A stretch of 64,000 bases of DNA from Akkermansiaceae bacterium UBA2381 (GTDB taxonomy: Bacteria; Verrucomicrobiota; Verrucomicrobiia; Verrucomicrobiales; DEV007), in the NCBI GenBank assembly GCA_002344215.1, contig DDSV01000008.1, forward strand, positions 67,225 through 131,224. Direction: 5' to 3'. The notes beneath the pieces were generated by a model. It was given only the letters and a program-made list of their open reading frames with translations, ran no database searches and had not been told where the DNA came from. The position numbers and the translations under genes were made by a program. The stretch's first letter is position 1. Each line of letters opens with the position of its first letter. Below are positions 45,564 to 54,221 of this stretch, in pieces.

Positions 45564-45699
45564 GGTATCGAATCGGGCGGTCAATCAGTGGGAAAGCATG
45601 GGCCATCGTCATGATCGGCCCCAAATGCCAGCCCTGCGGTTAGCGCAAATTCTGGGAATTTCAACTAATTTGTAAAACAAAGTTTAGGATAATCAGCCC

Positions 45700-47604
45700 T
45701 CAGTTGCGCTTCTTTTTCCCTTTGGTGTGGCGGTCGCCCTTTTCGCCGGGCATCTTCGTGCGGCTTCCGGGACCGGTGGGAAGGGCTCCTCCGCTCTTCT
45801 TGGCTGCCTGCGCAGCGGCGGCCTGGTCCTGCATGCGCTGCATGAATCCCTTTTTACCGGATCCTACCTTTTTCACCAGTTCCGGCTCAGGCATTTTGTT
45901 CATCAGCCAGGTCTGGAGGATGGAGAAGGCGTTTGAAGTCGTCCAGTAAAGGGCGAGGGCGGCGGCAAAGTTGTAACAGATCACGACGAAGATGAGGGGC
46001 ATCATCATGAAGATCATCTGTTGGGTCTTGTCACCCGTCTTCGGGGTGATCGCGATCTGGATGAAACTGGTGATTCCCATGAGAATGGGGAGAAGATTGA
46101 AGGGAATATCCAGTCCCGGAATGACAAACATGGTGTCCGGCATCGCGAGGTCGGTGACCCAGAGAAAGGATTCATGTCTCAACTCCACCGCGCTCCAGAG
46201 CATGCGGTAGAAGGCGAGGAAGACAGGAAGCTGAATGAACATGGGGAGACAGCCGCCCAGAGGATTGATGCCGTAGGTCTTGTACAGCTTCATCGTTTCC
46301 TCATTCATCTTCTGAGGATTGTCTCCGTACTTCTCCTTTATGTCCTTCATCAGCGGAGTCAGCTTCGACATCCGTTTCATGCTCCGCGCGGACTTGGCGT
46401 AGACCGGCCAGATGAGCAGACGGATCAGAATGGTGATGAGGATGATGGCAAGACCAAAGCCTCCGACCCAGCCTTTCAGGGCGACCAATCCCCAAATCAG
46501 GGCAGAGGCGATGGGCTTGATGGCCCAACCGAAGAGCCAGCCGAAAATGGGGACCTCATCATAGTGCATGGCGCGCTGACGGCGGTCACCGAGGCCCTTG
46601 AGGCGGGCGAACTCCTTGGGACCGAGATAGACGCGGTAGGAAAATGTCTCCGAGGTGCCGGGCTGAAGGACCACCTTGGGAAGACTGACCGCAGTCTCGG
46701 CGGCAAACATGCGCTTTTTCCTCGACGCGGCCTCGTCACCCTCGACCGTCACGGGGAAACGGCTCGTCCAGACTTCCCCTTCATAGGGGGTCTCCGGTTT
46801 TACGATGGTGGTGAAAAACTGATCGTTCACTCCGGCCCAGTGGAGCTCTTTGAGCTGAAAGCGATCAAAGGGGAGTTCGTCTTTCCCAAAGATCCCGAGG
46901 GCCTTTTTTCCTCCAAAGTGATCCACGGTCTTGTATTCAAAATCACCATCTTTCCCCATCCAGTAGCTGCCGATCTGCATCGACCACTCGTTGAGGTGAA
47001 GCGGAGCGGCGGACCCGGCGTAGAGGAAGCGGGTTCCGGTATCGAGGGGCGTTTTGCCCGGGTTGCTGGCGACGAGATCGATCGTGATCTCGTAGGGATC
47101 CGACTCCTCGCCGGGAAGGGAGAAGGTCTTGCGGAAGGTGACGCCTTCCGGAGTGGTGGTTTCGTAGGAAATGGAGTCTGCGGTTTTGGCGGCGACCTTC
47201 CAGTTGCTTGTGTCGAACTCCTTCGGGGCCGAAGAGAGGGTTCCAACTCCGTGGATGGCGTTCTCGTTGATCGCAATCAAGGCGGGCTCGTCGAGGTGGC
47301 GGCGGTGCTTTTTCATCTCCGCCGTCTGAATGCCGGCTCCCTGATTGGTCAGGTTGAGGAGGATAAATTCATTCTCGAGGGTCGCCTTTTCAAGCGCCGG
47401 GGCACCGGGAGACTGGGCGGGGGCGGCGGCCACAGCGGGCTTTGCCGGATCGGCGGGAGCCGCAGGGTTTTGAGCGGGCGTAGTGGCAACCGGCCGGGCG
47501 GGGCGCTCGGCGGCGATACGTGCGGCTTCCTTGGCGTTCCACCATCCCCAGCCAAACAGCAGGGTGAGGCATACGAGAACGCCGATCCACGAGGTGCGAT
47601 CCAT
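45700..47604 (-). CDS. yidC: Membrane protein insertase YidC
   Basis: 634 aa from the ATG at 47604 (MDRTSWIGVLV). YidC inserts and folds inner-membrane proteins with or without SecYEG. TM1 is at the N-terminus, a Pro/Ala-rich linker follows, then the periplasmic domain and the C-terminal core with WPVYAKSARSMKRMSKL, MNEETMKLYKTYGINPLGGCLPMFIQLPVF (conserved hydrophilic-groove region) and a final lysine/arginine-rich tail. Length and layout are those of Gram-negative YidC. Part of the rpmH-rnpA-yidD-yidC cluster. Confidence 0.96.
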   Translation of the reverse strand: MDRTSWIGVLVCLTLLFGWGWWNAKEAARIAAERPARPVATTPAQNPAAPADPAKPAVAAAPAQSPGAPALEKATLENEFILLNLTNQGAGIQTAEMKKHRRHLDEPALIAINENAIHGVGTLSSAPKEFDTSNWKVAAKTADSISYETTTPEGVTFRKTFSLPGEESDPYEITIDLVASNPGKTPLDTGTRFLYAGSAAPLHLNEWSMQIGSYWMGKDGDFEYKTVDHFGGKKALGIFGKDELPFDRFQLKELHWAGVNDQFFTTIVKPETPYEGEVWTSRFPVTVEGDEAASRKKRMFAAETAVSLPKVVLQPGTSETFSYRVYLGPKEFARLKGLGDRRQRAMHYDEVPIFGWLFGWAIKPIASALIWGLVALKGWVGGFGLAIILITILIRLLIWPVYAKSARSMKRMSKLTPLMKDIKEKYGDNPQKMNEETMKLYKTYGINPLGGCLPMFIQLPVFLAFYRMLWSAVELRHESFLWVTDLAMPDTMFVIPGLDIPFNLLPILMGITSFIQIAITPKTGDKTQQMIFMMMPLIFVVICYNFAAALALYWTTSNAFSILQTWLMNKMPEPELVKKVGSGKKGFMQRMQDQAAAAQAAKKSGGALPTGPGSRTKMPGEKGDRHTKGKKKRN

Positions 47605-47629
47605 GTTTTTCACAGCAGGAGGTCTTCTA

Positions 47630-47953
47630 TTAATTCTTGGGTTCTGAAATCTTCGAGTGGTCAATGTCACACCCGCGGCGGCCTACATAAGCAGCCTCGG
47701 GGTGTTTCGCCACATATTCTTCCCACCCGGGCGGTGGATCATATCCCTGTCCACCCCAGGGATTGCATCTCAGGATGCGCAAAAGCCCGAGCCAGGATCC
47801 TTTCAAAGCACCGTTTGCCCTGACGGCATCTATGAAATACTGGGAGCAGCTGGGAAAAAAACGACACCCTCCGAGCGGTCCGGCAATAAAATGGAGCGGA
47901 GGAGAAATCACCACCTGATACACCCGGACTAGTAGGATAAGAATCGTTTTCAC
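47630..47953 (-). CDS. yidD: Membrane protein insertion efficiency factor YidD
   Basis: 107 aa from a GTG at 47953. The family core is VVISPPLHFIAGPLGGCRFFPSCSQY, then GLLRILRCNPWGGQGYDP; the cysteines are conserved. The protein is a peripheral membrane factor that helps YidC-dependent insertion. It begins 3 bases after the rnpA stop and is followed by yidC, the standard order. Confidence 0.93.
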   Translation of the reverse strand: MKTILILLVRVYQVVISPPLHFIAGPLGGCRFFPSCSQYFIDAVRANGALKGSWLGLLRILRCNPWGGQGYDPPPGWEEYVAKHPEAAYVGRRGCDIDHSKISEPKN

Positions 47954-47956
47954 CGG

Positions 47957-48316
47957 TCAGTCCGCTTTCGGTTTCATCAGGGGAGCGCGATGCAGCAGCC
48001 ATTTCCATTCCTTCTCCAGCTCCTCTGAAGTGGCGGTGGCGGCAGCGCTCCGTGCGATCAGGACGAGCCAGTGGGGCTCCGTGATGCGCGCTCCGGTCCG
48101 GTGAATGATACCGCGCAGGCGTCGCCTCACCCGATTCCTCACGACGGCACCGCCCAATCTTTTTGTGGTGATCAAGCCGAGCCGGAAGGGCTCGGTCAGG
48201 GTATCGTCAGCGAGATAGCCCAGGACAAGAAACTTGCCCTGAAGGGAGTGCCCCGAAGTCCTGATCCGATGGAAGTCGGAGCGTAGCGTGATCCTTCTGG
48301 AGCGCGGGAGCTTCAT
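47957..48316 (-). CDS. rnpA: Ribonuclease P protein component
   Basis: 119 aa, basic. RnpA supports the RNase P ribozyme in 5' tRNA processing. The signature RLGLITTKRLGGAVVRNRVRRRLRGI (RNR motif) is intact. It lies 59 bases after the rpmH stop on the same strand and immediately before yidD. Length is normal. Confidence 0.95.
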   Translation of the reverse strand: MKLPRSRRITLRSDFHRIRTSGHSLQGKFLVLGYLADDTLTEPFRLGLITTKRLGGAVVRNRVRRRLRGIIHRTGARITEPHWLVLIARSAAATATSEELEKEWKWLLHRAPLMKPKAD

Positions 48317-48375
48317 TTCCCCGGACCCGGAAACTTAATTCACGGGAACAATAGGGGACTCCACTTGAGCCCCGA

Positions 48376-48558
48376 TTACTTCCCGTGTTGAACGGTGTGA
48401 CGCTTGTAATGAATCTCAGCTCCCTTGGGAATGAGACGCTTACGGCCTTTCTGGCGGCGGCGCTTGATCAGGTCGCGTCCGGCTTTGGTTGCCATACGGG
48501 CACGAAAACCGTGCTGGCTCTTGCGGGTGCGCTTTGATGGTTGATAGGTCCGTTTCAT
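48376..48558 (-). CDS. rpmH: Ribosomal protein bL34, with extended C-terminus
   Basis: 60 aa. MKRTYQPSKRTRKSQHGFRARMATKAGRDLIKRRRQKGRKRL is the usual L34 (44-46 aa); here ~16 additional basic residues follow (IPKGAEIHYKRHTVQHGK). A ribosome-binding GGAA lies directly before the ATG. First gene of the rpmH-rnpA-yidD-yidC operon; no dnaA is next to it. Confidence 0.95.
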   Translation of the reverse strand: MKRTYQPSKRTRKSQHGFRARMATKAGRDLIKRRRQKGRKRLIPKGAEIHYKRHTVQHGK

Positions 48559-48687
48559 CTGTTCCGGTTAAAAGTGAGGTGTTTTCTGGAAGAGCAGGCT
48601 CAAATGGCCCCTTTTCCGCGTCCAAAGTTCCCCCCGGATGTCCGATTTTCCGGAACCCCGGCACAAAATACCGGGTGGAGGGCCGTG

Positions 48688-48715
48688 ACGATAAGGTCGA
48701 CGGGGAAATTGTCAA
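48688..48715 (-). promoter_or_regulatory. Promoter of the rpmH operon
   Basis: On the minus strand, TTGACA (48710-48715, perfect -35) is separated by 16 bases from TATCGT (48688-48693), about 130 bases upstream of the rpmH ATG. The -35 match in a GC-rich genome is notable; the -10 matches four of six. Confidence 0.5.
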
Positions 48716-48739
48716 CGGGACATATCGGCCCCTTTTCCC

Positions 48740-50236
48740 CTACTCAAGCCGCTCGAGCAGGCCGATTCCGTATTGGATAAGCTGCTGATTGACGAGGCGG
48801 GAGGCCCGATCATCCACGTAAATGACTTTTGGATACTCATCAAACTCGATGGTGTGAAGGCCATCCCCCGGGACCTCCGCAAAGGCCTTGGCAAGATCCT
48901 TGATGTTTTTGATGAAGGTCCCGTTGACCTTGGTCACGATCACTGAGTTGACGGCTTCATACCCGAGCGTGCTGGGGGTTTTGAGCACGCTGCTGAGGAA
49001 AACGAGCTTTTCCCGGCCCTCCTCTTCGTAGGCATGGGGCTCGGCGTTGGCATGGACCAGTTTGAAAGGAGCCCGGGTGGTCCATTCCTCTCCCCAGCTC
49101 TCAAGGTAGGGGAGAGTCAGTTCCTGAAAGATAAGACCGCCGAAAATGACATACTTCGGACCACGGTCGAACATGTAGGGGTCAATCAAATGGTCCTCCG
49201 GAAGCTTGCGGGTGAGCTCCACGTCGATGGTCATCGGTTTGGCATCGCGAACAATCTCGAGCTTGATCTTGTCCCCCACCTTGGCTCCGCCCCTGACGAG
49301 ATGCGAGAAACTGAGCTTTCCGTATTTGGGGTGCGAGTAGTTGCCCCGGGCATCGATGGGCTGTCCGTTGATCGAGAGAATGACATCGCCCTTGAGAATT
49401 CCGGCTTTGTCGGCTGAGCCGTCTTTGGCCAGTTCCCGAACAAAAATACCGCCCTCGACTTTATCAATTCCGGAAAATTCGCGGAGGGTTTCGTCGAGGG
49501 TCTGGGCGATGCTGATCCCGAGGTTGGGAAAGCCCTGATAGTCCCCGTCGTCCAGGTCGGCGAGGAAGGTGTTGATCACCGGAGCGGGGAGAACTCCCGC
49601 TGTTTGCTCCTTGGAAGAATAGCTCAGGAGCATTCCGACCAATTTGCCATTCTTGACCACGGGAAGAGTGAAGCTGTTGACCCTGGCCTGAAGGGATCCC
49701 TTCACCTGATAGAGCAGGAAGACGGAACCGGGAATGTAATATCGGCCGACATCGACCCGGAGGACCTCGACATCGGTGGAAACTCCATCACCATTGTCTT
49801 CCACCTGCCAGACATTCAGAGTGTCGCCGGCGACGACCGATTCATCGATTTCAAGCGCCTCAAGGCCTTCAAAGACTTTGGAATTCGCTTCGGCCGGTTC
49901 GAGGACGGCGAGATTTGCCTCGTAGTCGATTCCGGCGATCCGGGCGGGGACGCGGGCACCGTTGGAAGGGTGTTCCAGTTCGACGAAGGTCGAGTTCACA
50001 CACATCTCGGCCGTGATCAGGACCCTGTTTCCCTTCAGGACGGCACCGAGACCGCGGCGGGGAGTGGGAGCGCCCTTTTCCCAGGGCCGTAGAAAGCTGT
50101 AGTCCTGAAGGGTCGCATTGACCCGGATGATGGACTTCTCGGGAGCGGCCTTTTGTTGTGCGGAGCACGGGACCGGCGTGACGCAGAAGAGCAGCGCGAC
50201 GAGGAAAGCGGGGAAAGAGAGTTTTTGGAAAAACAT
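48740..50236 (-). CDS. HtrA-like PDZ protein lacking the catalytic triad (pseudoprotease)
   Basis: 498 aa from the ATG at 50236. Signal peptide at 1-27 (FPAFLVALLFCVTPVPCSAQ). The layout mirrors the neighbouring active HtrA: a chymotrypsin-like domain and two PDZ domains (one around VEGGIFVRELAKDGSADKAG and ILKGDVILSINGQPI, a second at the C-terminal VNSVIVTKVNGTFIKNIKD). The active-site positions are lost: ITAEMCV where HtrA has TNAHVV, ANLAVLE where D-x-A-L is expected, and no G-N-S-G-G-P loop. It starts 42 bases after the active paralogue's stop, probably in one operon. Likely a regulatory or chaperone partner. Confidence 0.75.
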   Translation of the reverse strand: MFFQKLSFPAFLVALLFCVTPVPCSAQQKAAPEKSIIRVNATLQDYSFLRPWEKGAPTPRRGLGAVLKGNRVLITAEMCVNSTFVELEHPSNGARVPARIAGIDYEANLAVLEPAEANSKVFEGLEALEIDESVVAGDTLNVWQVEDNGDGVSTDVEVLRVDVGRYYIPGSVFLLYQVKGSLQARVNSFTLPVVKNGKLVGMLLSYSSKEQTAGVLPAPVINTFLADLDDGDYQGFPNLGISIAQTLDETLREFSGIDKVEGGIFVRELAKDGSADKAGILKGDVILSINGQPIDARGNYSHPKYGKLSFSHLVRGGAKVGDKIKLEIVRDAKPMTIDVELTRKLPEDHLIDPYMFDRGPKYVIFGGLIFQELTLPYLESWGEEWTTRAPFKLVHANAEPHAYEEEGREKLVFLSSVLKTPSTLGYEAVNSVIVTKVNGTFIKNIKDLAKAFAEVPGDGLHTIEFDEYPKVIYVDDRASRLVNQQLIQYGIGLLERLE

Positions 50237-50278
50237 CGGGGTCTGTCGGTAAAATGAGGAGACGGAAAGAAACAAAAA

Positions 50279-52003
50279 TCAGGCGGCCTTGTCCTTGGGG
50301 GCGGCGTCCGCCGCCGGTTCATCCTTTTTCTCCGCCGGAGCAGCGTCAGGTTCCAAGGGCTTGATGAGACCCTCCTCCTTTATGATCTCGGGGACTTCGA
50401 TGAAGTGATCGAAGCCGACATTGTACTGGGACTTGATCCGTTCATGGGCGACGGCGGCATCCTTGCGCTTGAGGACGAGCGGGCGCTCCTCCCCGACAAG
50501 ACGGACGACGTGGTAGGCTTCGCGACCGTCCTCGTGGAGGTCGCCATGAAGGGCGTCGTAGACATCCTGAAGCAGAGTGATTTTCTTGCCGTTGATGGAA
50601 TCCACCACCCGGTGAATAAAGGTCTGCAGGTGCGTATTGGTGGAATCGGGGAGGACGTCGGTGAGGACGATGACCTGGGGCCGCTCGCGATAGATCTCGT
50701 CCGGTCCGTAGTAGCTGTAAAAATAGCGGGTCGACAGCTCGGAAATATTGTGAGCCACCATCATGCTGCGATCAAGGGGCTGGAACTGAAGTCCGGCAAA
50801 AAGAACAAAATTCGGCAGCCGGTCATACTGTTCCGACTGGATCAGGTAGGGAATGAAGCGCTTCAGAGTGATCGTGATCTCCTCCCGCTTCTCATCGCGC
50901 CAGATTTCCAGGTTCACGGTGTCACCGGCAAACTTTCGCTCAATGATCTCATTGAGATCGACCCGCTCGCCCTCGATTTCGATGAATCCGTCCGAGGCAA
51001 TGGGATGTCCGTCGATTGAGAGGAGGACATCCTTGGTCTTCAGGACACCGCCGGCCGATCCCGCGGCATCGGCTTCCGCGACCATCACACCGATCCCGTC
51101 ATTCGGGAGGGCGAGAGCCCGGCGCTGCGCCGGATTGAGAATGCTGATGACGCTGGTGGCCATGTCGACGTAGTGGTCATAGTTGCCATCCTCGACATCC
51201 TTGAGAAAGCGCTCGATCACCGGAACGGGGATCATGTAGCCGGTGTTCTGAGCGACATTTCCGCTGTATCCCTGGAAAGCCACGCCAACGACCTGATTAT
51301 TCTGCAGCACCGGACCGCCGGAATTTCCCGGGTTGATGGCCGCGTCGATCTGAATGGCAAGGTGATTATCGACCCCTGAGTGGCTGTAAGCCCGGAAATC
51401 GATCCGCGACACCACACCGCGGGTCACCGAAATGCGCTCCCCGCCGATCGGGTATCCCACGACAATGACCGTCGTGTTCAGTTTCGGGGTGCCTCCGATG
51501 AAAAGGGGCTGGACACCCTTGAAGCCTGTTTCGAAATCGATGTCCGACTCCAGTTCAAGCAGGGCGAGATCACAGTCATGGGCGACATTCACCACCCGTG
51601 CCTTGTAGGGCTTGGGATCGTTCACCTTCTTGATGTAGATGAGGCGGGTGTCGCTGACGACGTGGGCATTGGTGAGAAATCGGTTCGGGCCGACGAGAAA
51701 GCCGGTGCCGTTGCCGCTGCCCATTCCGCCGACGTTCCACGGGACCCGGTAATTGGGTTGCTTGGTGTCGACCTCAACCCGGACGATGGCATCCAGTGAG
51801 ATTTCCGAAATGTCGGTCTGGACGGACTCCGGAGGCGGAATGTCGACCACCGGTTCGGCAGCAGCGGCGGGTGCTGCCGGAGCATTTTTCAGGAGCGGAC
51901 CAAAGGCCGGTTTCTGCTGTGAGACGGCATTCCAGGGAATCGTGGAGGCGGCCAGGAGGGAAATAAGAGCAATCCGGGAGAGGGGGGGAAGTGGTGGATT
52001 CAT
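50279..52003 (-). CDS. HtrA/DegP-type periplasmic serine protease
   Basis: 574 aa from the ATG at 52003. N-terminal signal peptide (IALISLLAASTIPWNAVSQ) then an Ala/Pro-rich stretch. The protease domain has the full triad: His114 (FLTNAHVV), Asp145 (HDCDLALLEL), Ser228 (NPGNSGGPVL). Two PDZ domains follow (TKDVLLSIDGHPIASDG and, further on, VVDSINGKKITLLQDVYDA). An Asp/Glu/Lys/Ala-rich tail ends the protein. HtrA proteins degrade or refold misfolded envelope proteins. Paired with a pseudoprotease downstream on the same strand. Confidence 0.87.
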   Translation of the reverse strand: MNPPLPPLSRIALISLLAASTIPWNAVSQQKPAFGPLLKNAPAAPAAAAEPVVDIPPPESVQTDISEISLDAIVRVEVDTKQPNYRVPWNVGGMGSGNGTGFLVGPNRFLTNAHVVSDTRLIYIKKVNDPKPYKARVVNVAHDCDLALLELESDIDFETGFKGVQPLFIGGTPKLNTTVIVVGYPIGGERISVTRGVVSRIDFRAYSHSGVDNHLAIQIDAAINPGNSGGPVLQNNQVVGVAFQGYSGNVAQNTGYMIPVPVIERFLKDVEDGNYDHYVDMATSVISILNPAQRRALALPNDGIGVMVAEADAAGSAGGVLKTKDVLLSIDGHPIASDGFIEIEGERVDLNEIIERKFAGDTVNLEIWRDEKREEITITLKRFIPYLIQSEQYDRLPNFVLFAGLQFQPLDRSMMVAHNISELSTRYFYSYYGPDEIYRERPQVIVLTDVLPDSTNTHLQTFIHRVVDSINGKKITLLQDVYDALHGDLHEDGREAYHVVRLVGEERPLVLKRKDAAVAHERIKSQYNVGFDHFIEVPEIIKEEGLIKPLEPDAAPAEKKDEPAADAAPKDKAA

Positions 52004-52276
52004 CGAAAAAAGCTGCCGCTCGGCTCGGATCCATGGACCCGTTTTGCAGGAGGAGTTCAAAGTGTAGAGTTTTGAAAGTGAAAGTCAACGTTGCCGAAAC
52101 CCTGATTTAGGGGCTGCGACTTCGTTTCAAATGGTCCCTGAGTGAGAATTGTCCGGAAGCCACAGGGCGACTCAAGAGGGTTGGGTGACGAACCCGGGAG
52201 GGTTGGGTCCTAAGATTAAAACGTTTCCCGGCGTCAGCACGGATGCTACGCTCCGTTGATATCCCAAGCTTCCCAA

Positions 52277-52912
52277 ATGACCTACCTGGTGATCATCGAG
52301 TATATGGCTGTGATCGTTGCGGCGATCTACGGAGTGCTCCTCGCGGCGCGGAAGGGAATGGATATCATGGGAGTCTTTGCCGTCGCCTTTGCCGTTGCCT
52401 TCGGAGGAGGAACCCTGCGGGATCTTTTTCTTGATCGCACGCCGCTCTTCTGGATCGGCAATCCGCATTATCCGATGATCGTTTTCGGGATTTCCCTTCT
52501 CTCCGGACCCTTCGTGCATCACATCGCCCGCATCCGTCCGCTCCTGCTGCTTCCCGATGCGCTCGGGATGGCACTCTTCACCCTGATCGGAACCGCCTAT
52601 GCGATGGAGTCGGGAACCCACCCCTTTGTGGCCGTGATGCTCGGAGTCATCACGGGGACCTTCGGCGGTGTCCTCGGCGACGTGATCTGCAATGAGGTGC
52701 CGTCCCTATTCGTGCCCAGTCCGCTCAATGCGACCTGCGCCTTTACCGGAGCCTGGGTCTACCTCGGGATGCAGCATTTCGCCCTGCCCGAGCGTTATGC
52801 CCTTCTGGCCGGGCTAAGCGTGATCGTCGCCTTCCGGGTGGCGGCAGTACGATGGAACTGGACTCTCCCGGCGGTGCGGGAGGTTCGTGGCGGGAAACCG
52901 CCGTCGATCTAA
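52277..52912 (+). CDS. TRIC-type (UPF0126) cation channel
   Basis: 211 aa from the ATG at 52277; seven predicted helices. UPF0126/TRIC duplicated domains are evident: AFGGGTLRDLFLDRTPLFWI in the first and GVITGTFGGVLGDVICNEVP in the second, with the GGG-x-x-RD / GG-x-x-x-D motifs that mark the pore. Bacterial TRIC proteins are trimeric K+ channels. Convergent with ychF. Confidence 0.9.
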   Translation: MTYLVIIEYMAVIVAAIYGVLLAARKGMDIMGVFAVAFAVAFGGGTLRDLFLDRTPLFWIGNPHYPMIVFGISLLSGPFVHHIARIRPLLLLPDALGMALFTLIGTAYAMESGTHPFVAVMLGVITGTFGGVLGDVICNEVPSLFVPSPLNATCAFTGAWVYLGMQHFALPERYALLAGLSVIVAFRVAAVRWNWTLPAVREVRGGKPPSI

Positions 52913-52939
52913 AGGGTCCGTCCTTCGACGCGTGATTGA

Positions 52940-54055
52940 TTACACGTTGAAGCGGAACTCGACGACGTCGCCGTCTTTCATCACATACTCCTTGCCCTCG
53001 ATACGGAGCTTTCCGGCCTCACGGGCTTTGGCGTAAGAGCCAAGACCGACGAGATCGTCGTAATGCACGATCTCCGCGGCGATGAACCCGCGCTCAAAAT
53101 CACCATGAATGACGCCGGCGGCCCCGGGCGCCTTGGTCCCCTCGGTGATGGTCCAGGCGCGGGTTTCCTTTTCACCCGTGGTAAGGTAAGTGCGCAGACC
53201 GAGGAGGTGATAAACGGCGCGGATCAGGGCGGAAACTCCCGAATCTTTCACGCCCATGTCGGCGAGGAATTCAGCGGTCTCTTTGGCAGAGAGGTCGATC
53301 ATTTCCTCCTCGATCCGGGCGGAAATGACGACGGACTCGGCTCCGAAGGCGGCGGCGGCGAAGTCGCGCACCTGTTTCACCATGGGGTGGCTATCGGGAT
53401 CGGCGGTCGCCGCACCGAGTTCGCTCTCGGCGACGTTGCAGGCGAAGATGGTGCGTTTCGAGGAGAGCAGGAAAAAATCTTTCAGGGTCTTCTTCTCCTC
53501 GTCGGAAAGCGCGAGCGTCAGCGCCGGGAGTCCCTGATCGAGATGGGGAATGAGCTTGTCAATCAGGTCGACTTCGCGCTTTGATTCGGCGTCTCCCGTC
53601 TTGGCTTTCTTTTCCCGGGAGGCACGCCGCTTTTCCAGGGTCGCCATGTCGGCGAGAATAAGTTCGGCATTGATGATCTCGATGTCGCGGAGGGGATTCA
53701 CCGATCCGAGTTCGTGGATGATGTCGTCGTTCTTGAAGCATCGCACGACCTGAACGATGGCATCGACCTCGCGGATGTTGGCGAGGAATTTGTTGCCAAG
53801 GCCCGCTCCGGTCGAGGCACCCTCGACGAGGCCGGCGATATCAACGAATTCGATCGCGGCGGGGATCAGCTTGCTCGAGCCGCTCAGCTTCGAGAGCACC
53901 TCAAGGCGTTCGTCGGGCACGACAACGACGCCGACATTGGGATCGATCGTGCAGAAAGGGTAGTTGGCCGCCTCCGCTTTACGCGAACGGGTGACGGCGT
54001 TGAAAAGGGTGGATTTGCCCACATTGGGGAGTCCGACGATGCCTGCTTGTAACAT
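52940..54055 (-). CDS. ychF: Obg-like GTPase/ATPase YchF
   Basis: 371 aa from the ATG at 54055 (MLQAGIVGLPNVGKSTLF). G1 GLPNVGKS (8-15), G3 in EFVDIAGLVEGAS, and the NVAESE sequence in place of NKxD, which favours ATP over GTP and defines YchF. The C-terminal TGS domain ends FVIHGDFERGF-type (GVIHGDFERGFIAAEIV) and EFRFNV. A ribosome-associated, ubiquitous protein. A ~36-residue upstream extension is not family-like and was rejected. Confidence 0.95.
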   Translation of the reverse strand: MLQAGIVGLPNVGKSTLFNAVTRSRKAEAANYPFCTIDPNVGVVVVPDERLEVLSKLSGSSKLIPAAIEFVDIAGLVEGASTGAGLGNKFLANIREVDAIVQVVRCFKNDDIIHELGSVNPLRDIEIINAELILADMATLEKRRASREKKAKTGDAESKREVDLIDKLIPHLDQGLPALTLALSDEEKKTLKDFFLLSSKRTIFACNVAESELGAATADPDSHPMVKQVRDFAAAAFGAESVVISARIEEEMIDLSAKETAEFLADMGVKDSGVSALIRAVYHLLGLRTYLTTGEKETRAWTITEGTKAPGAAGVIHGDFERGFIAAEIVHYDDLVGLGSYAKAREAGKLRIEGKEYVMKDGDVVEFRFNV

Positions 54056-54221
54056 GATGCGCGGATTGTAGCACGGATCGGAAAAAGGGCAGGGAAATGT
54101 TGGCCGGGGTGGATCGTGGGGCCGCGGGATCGCCGCTCCATGGCGCGGTTGCGGCGAGGGCAAATCGTAACATTCGCGGAGTTTGGGTCATGTAACTGCG
54201 GGCATTGGTCCCGATTTTTTC

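Noticed and set aside
48376..52003. Possible replication origin beside rpmH
   Set aside because: The rpmH-rnpA-yidD-yidC cluster is often near oriC, but dnaA is absent and no DnaA-box cluster was seen.
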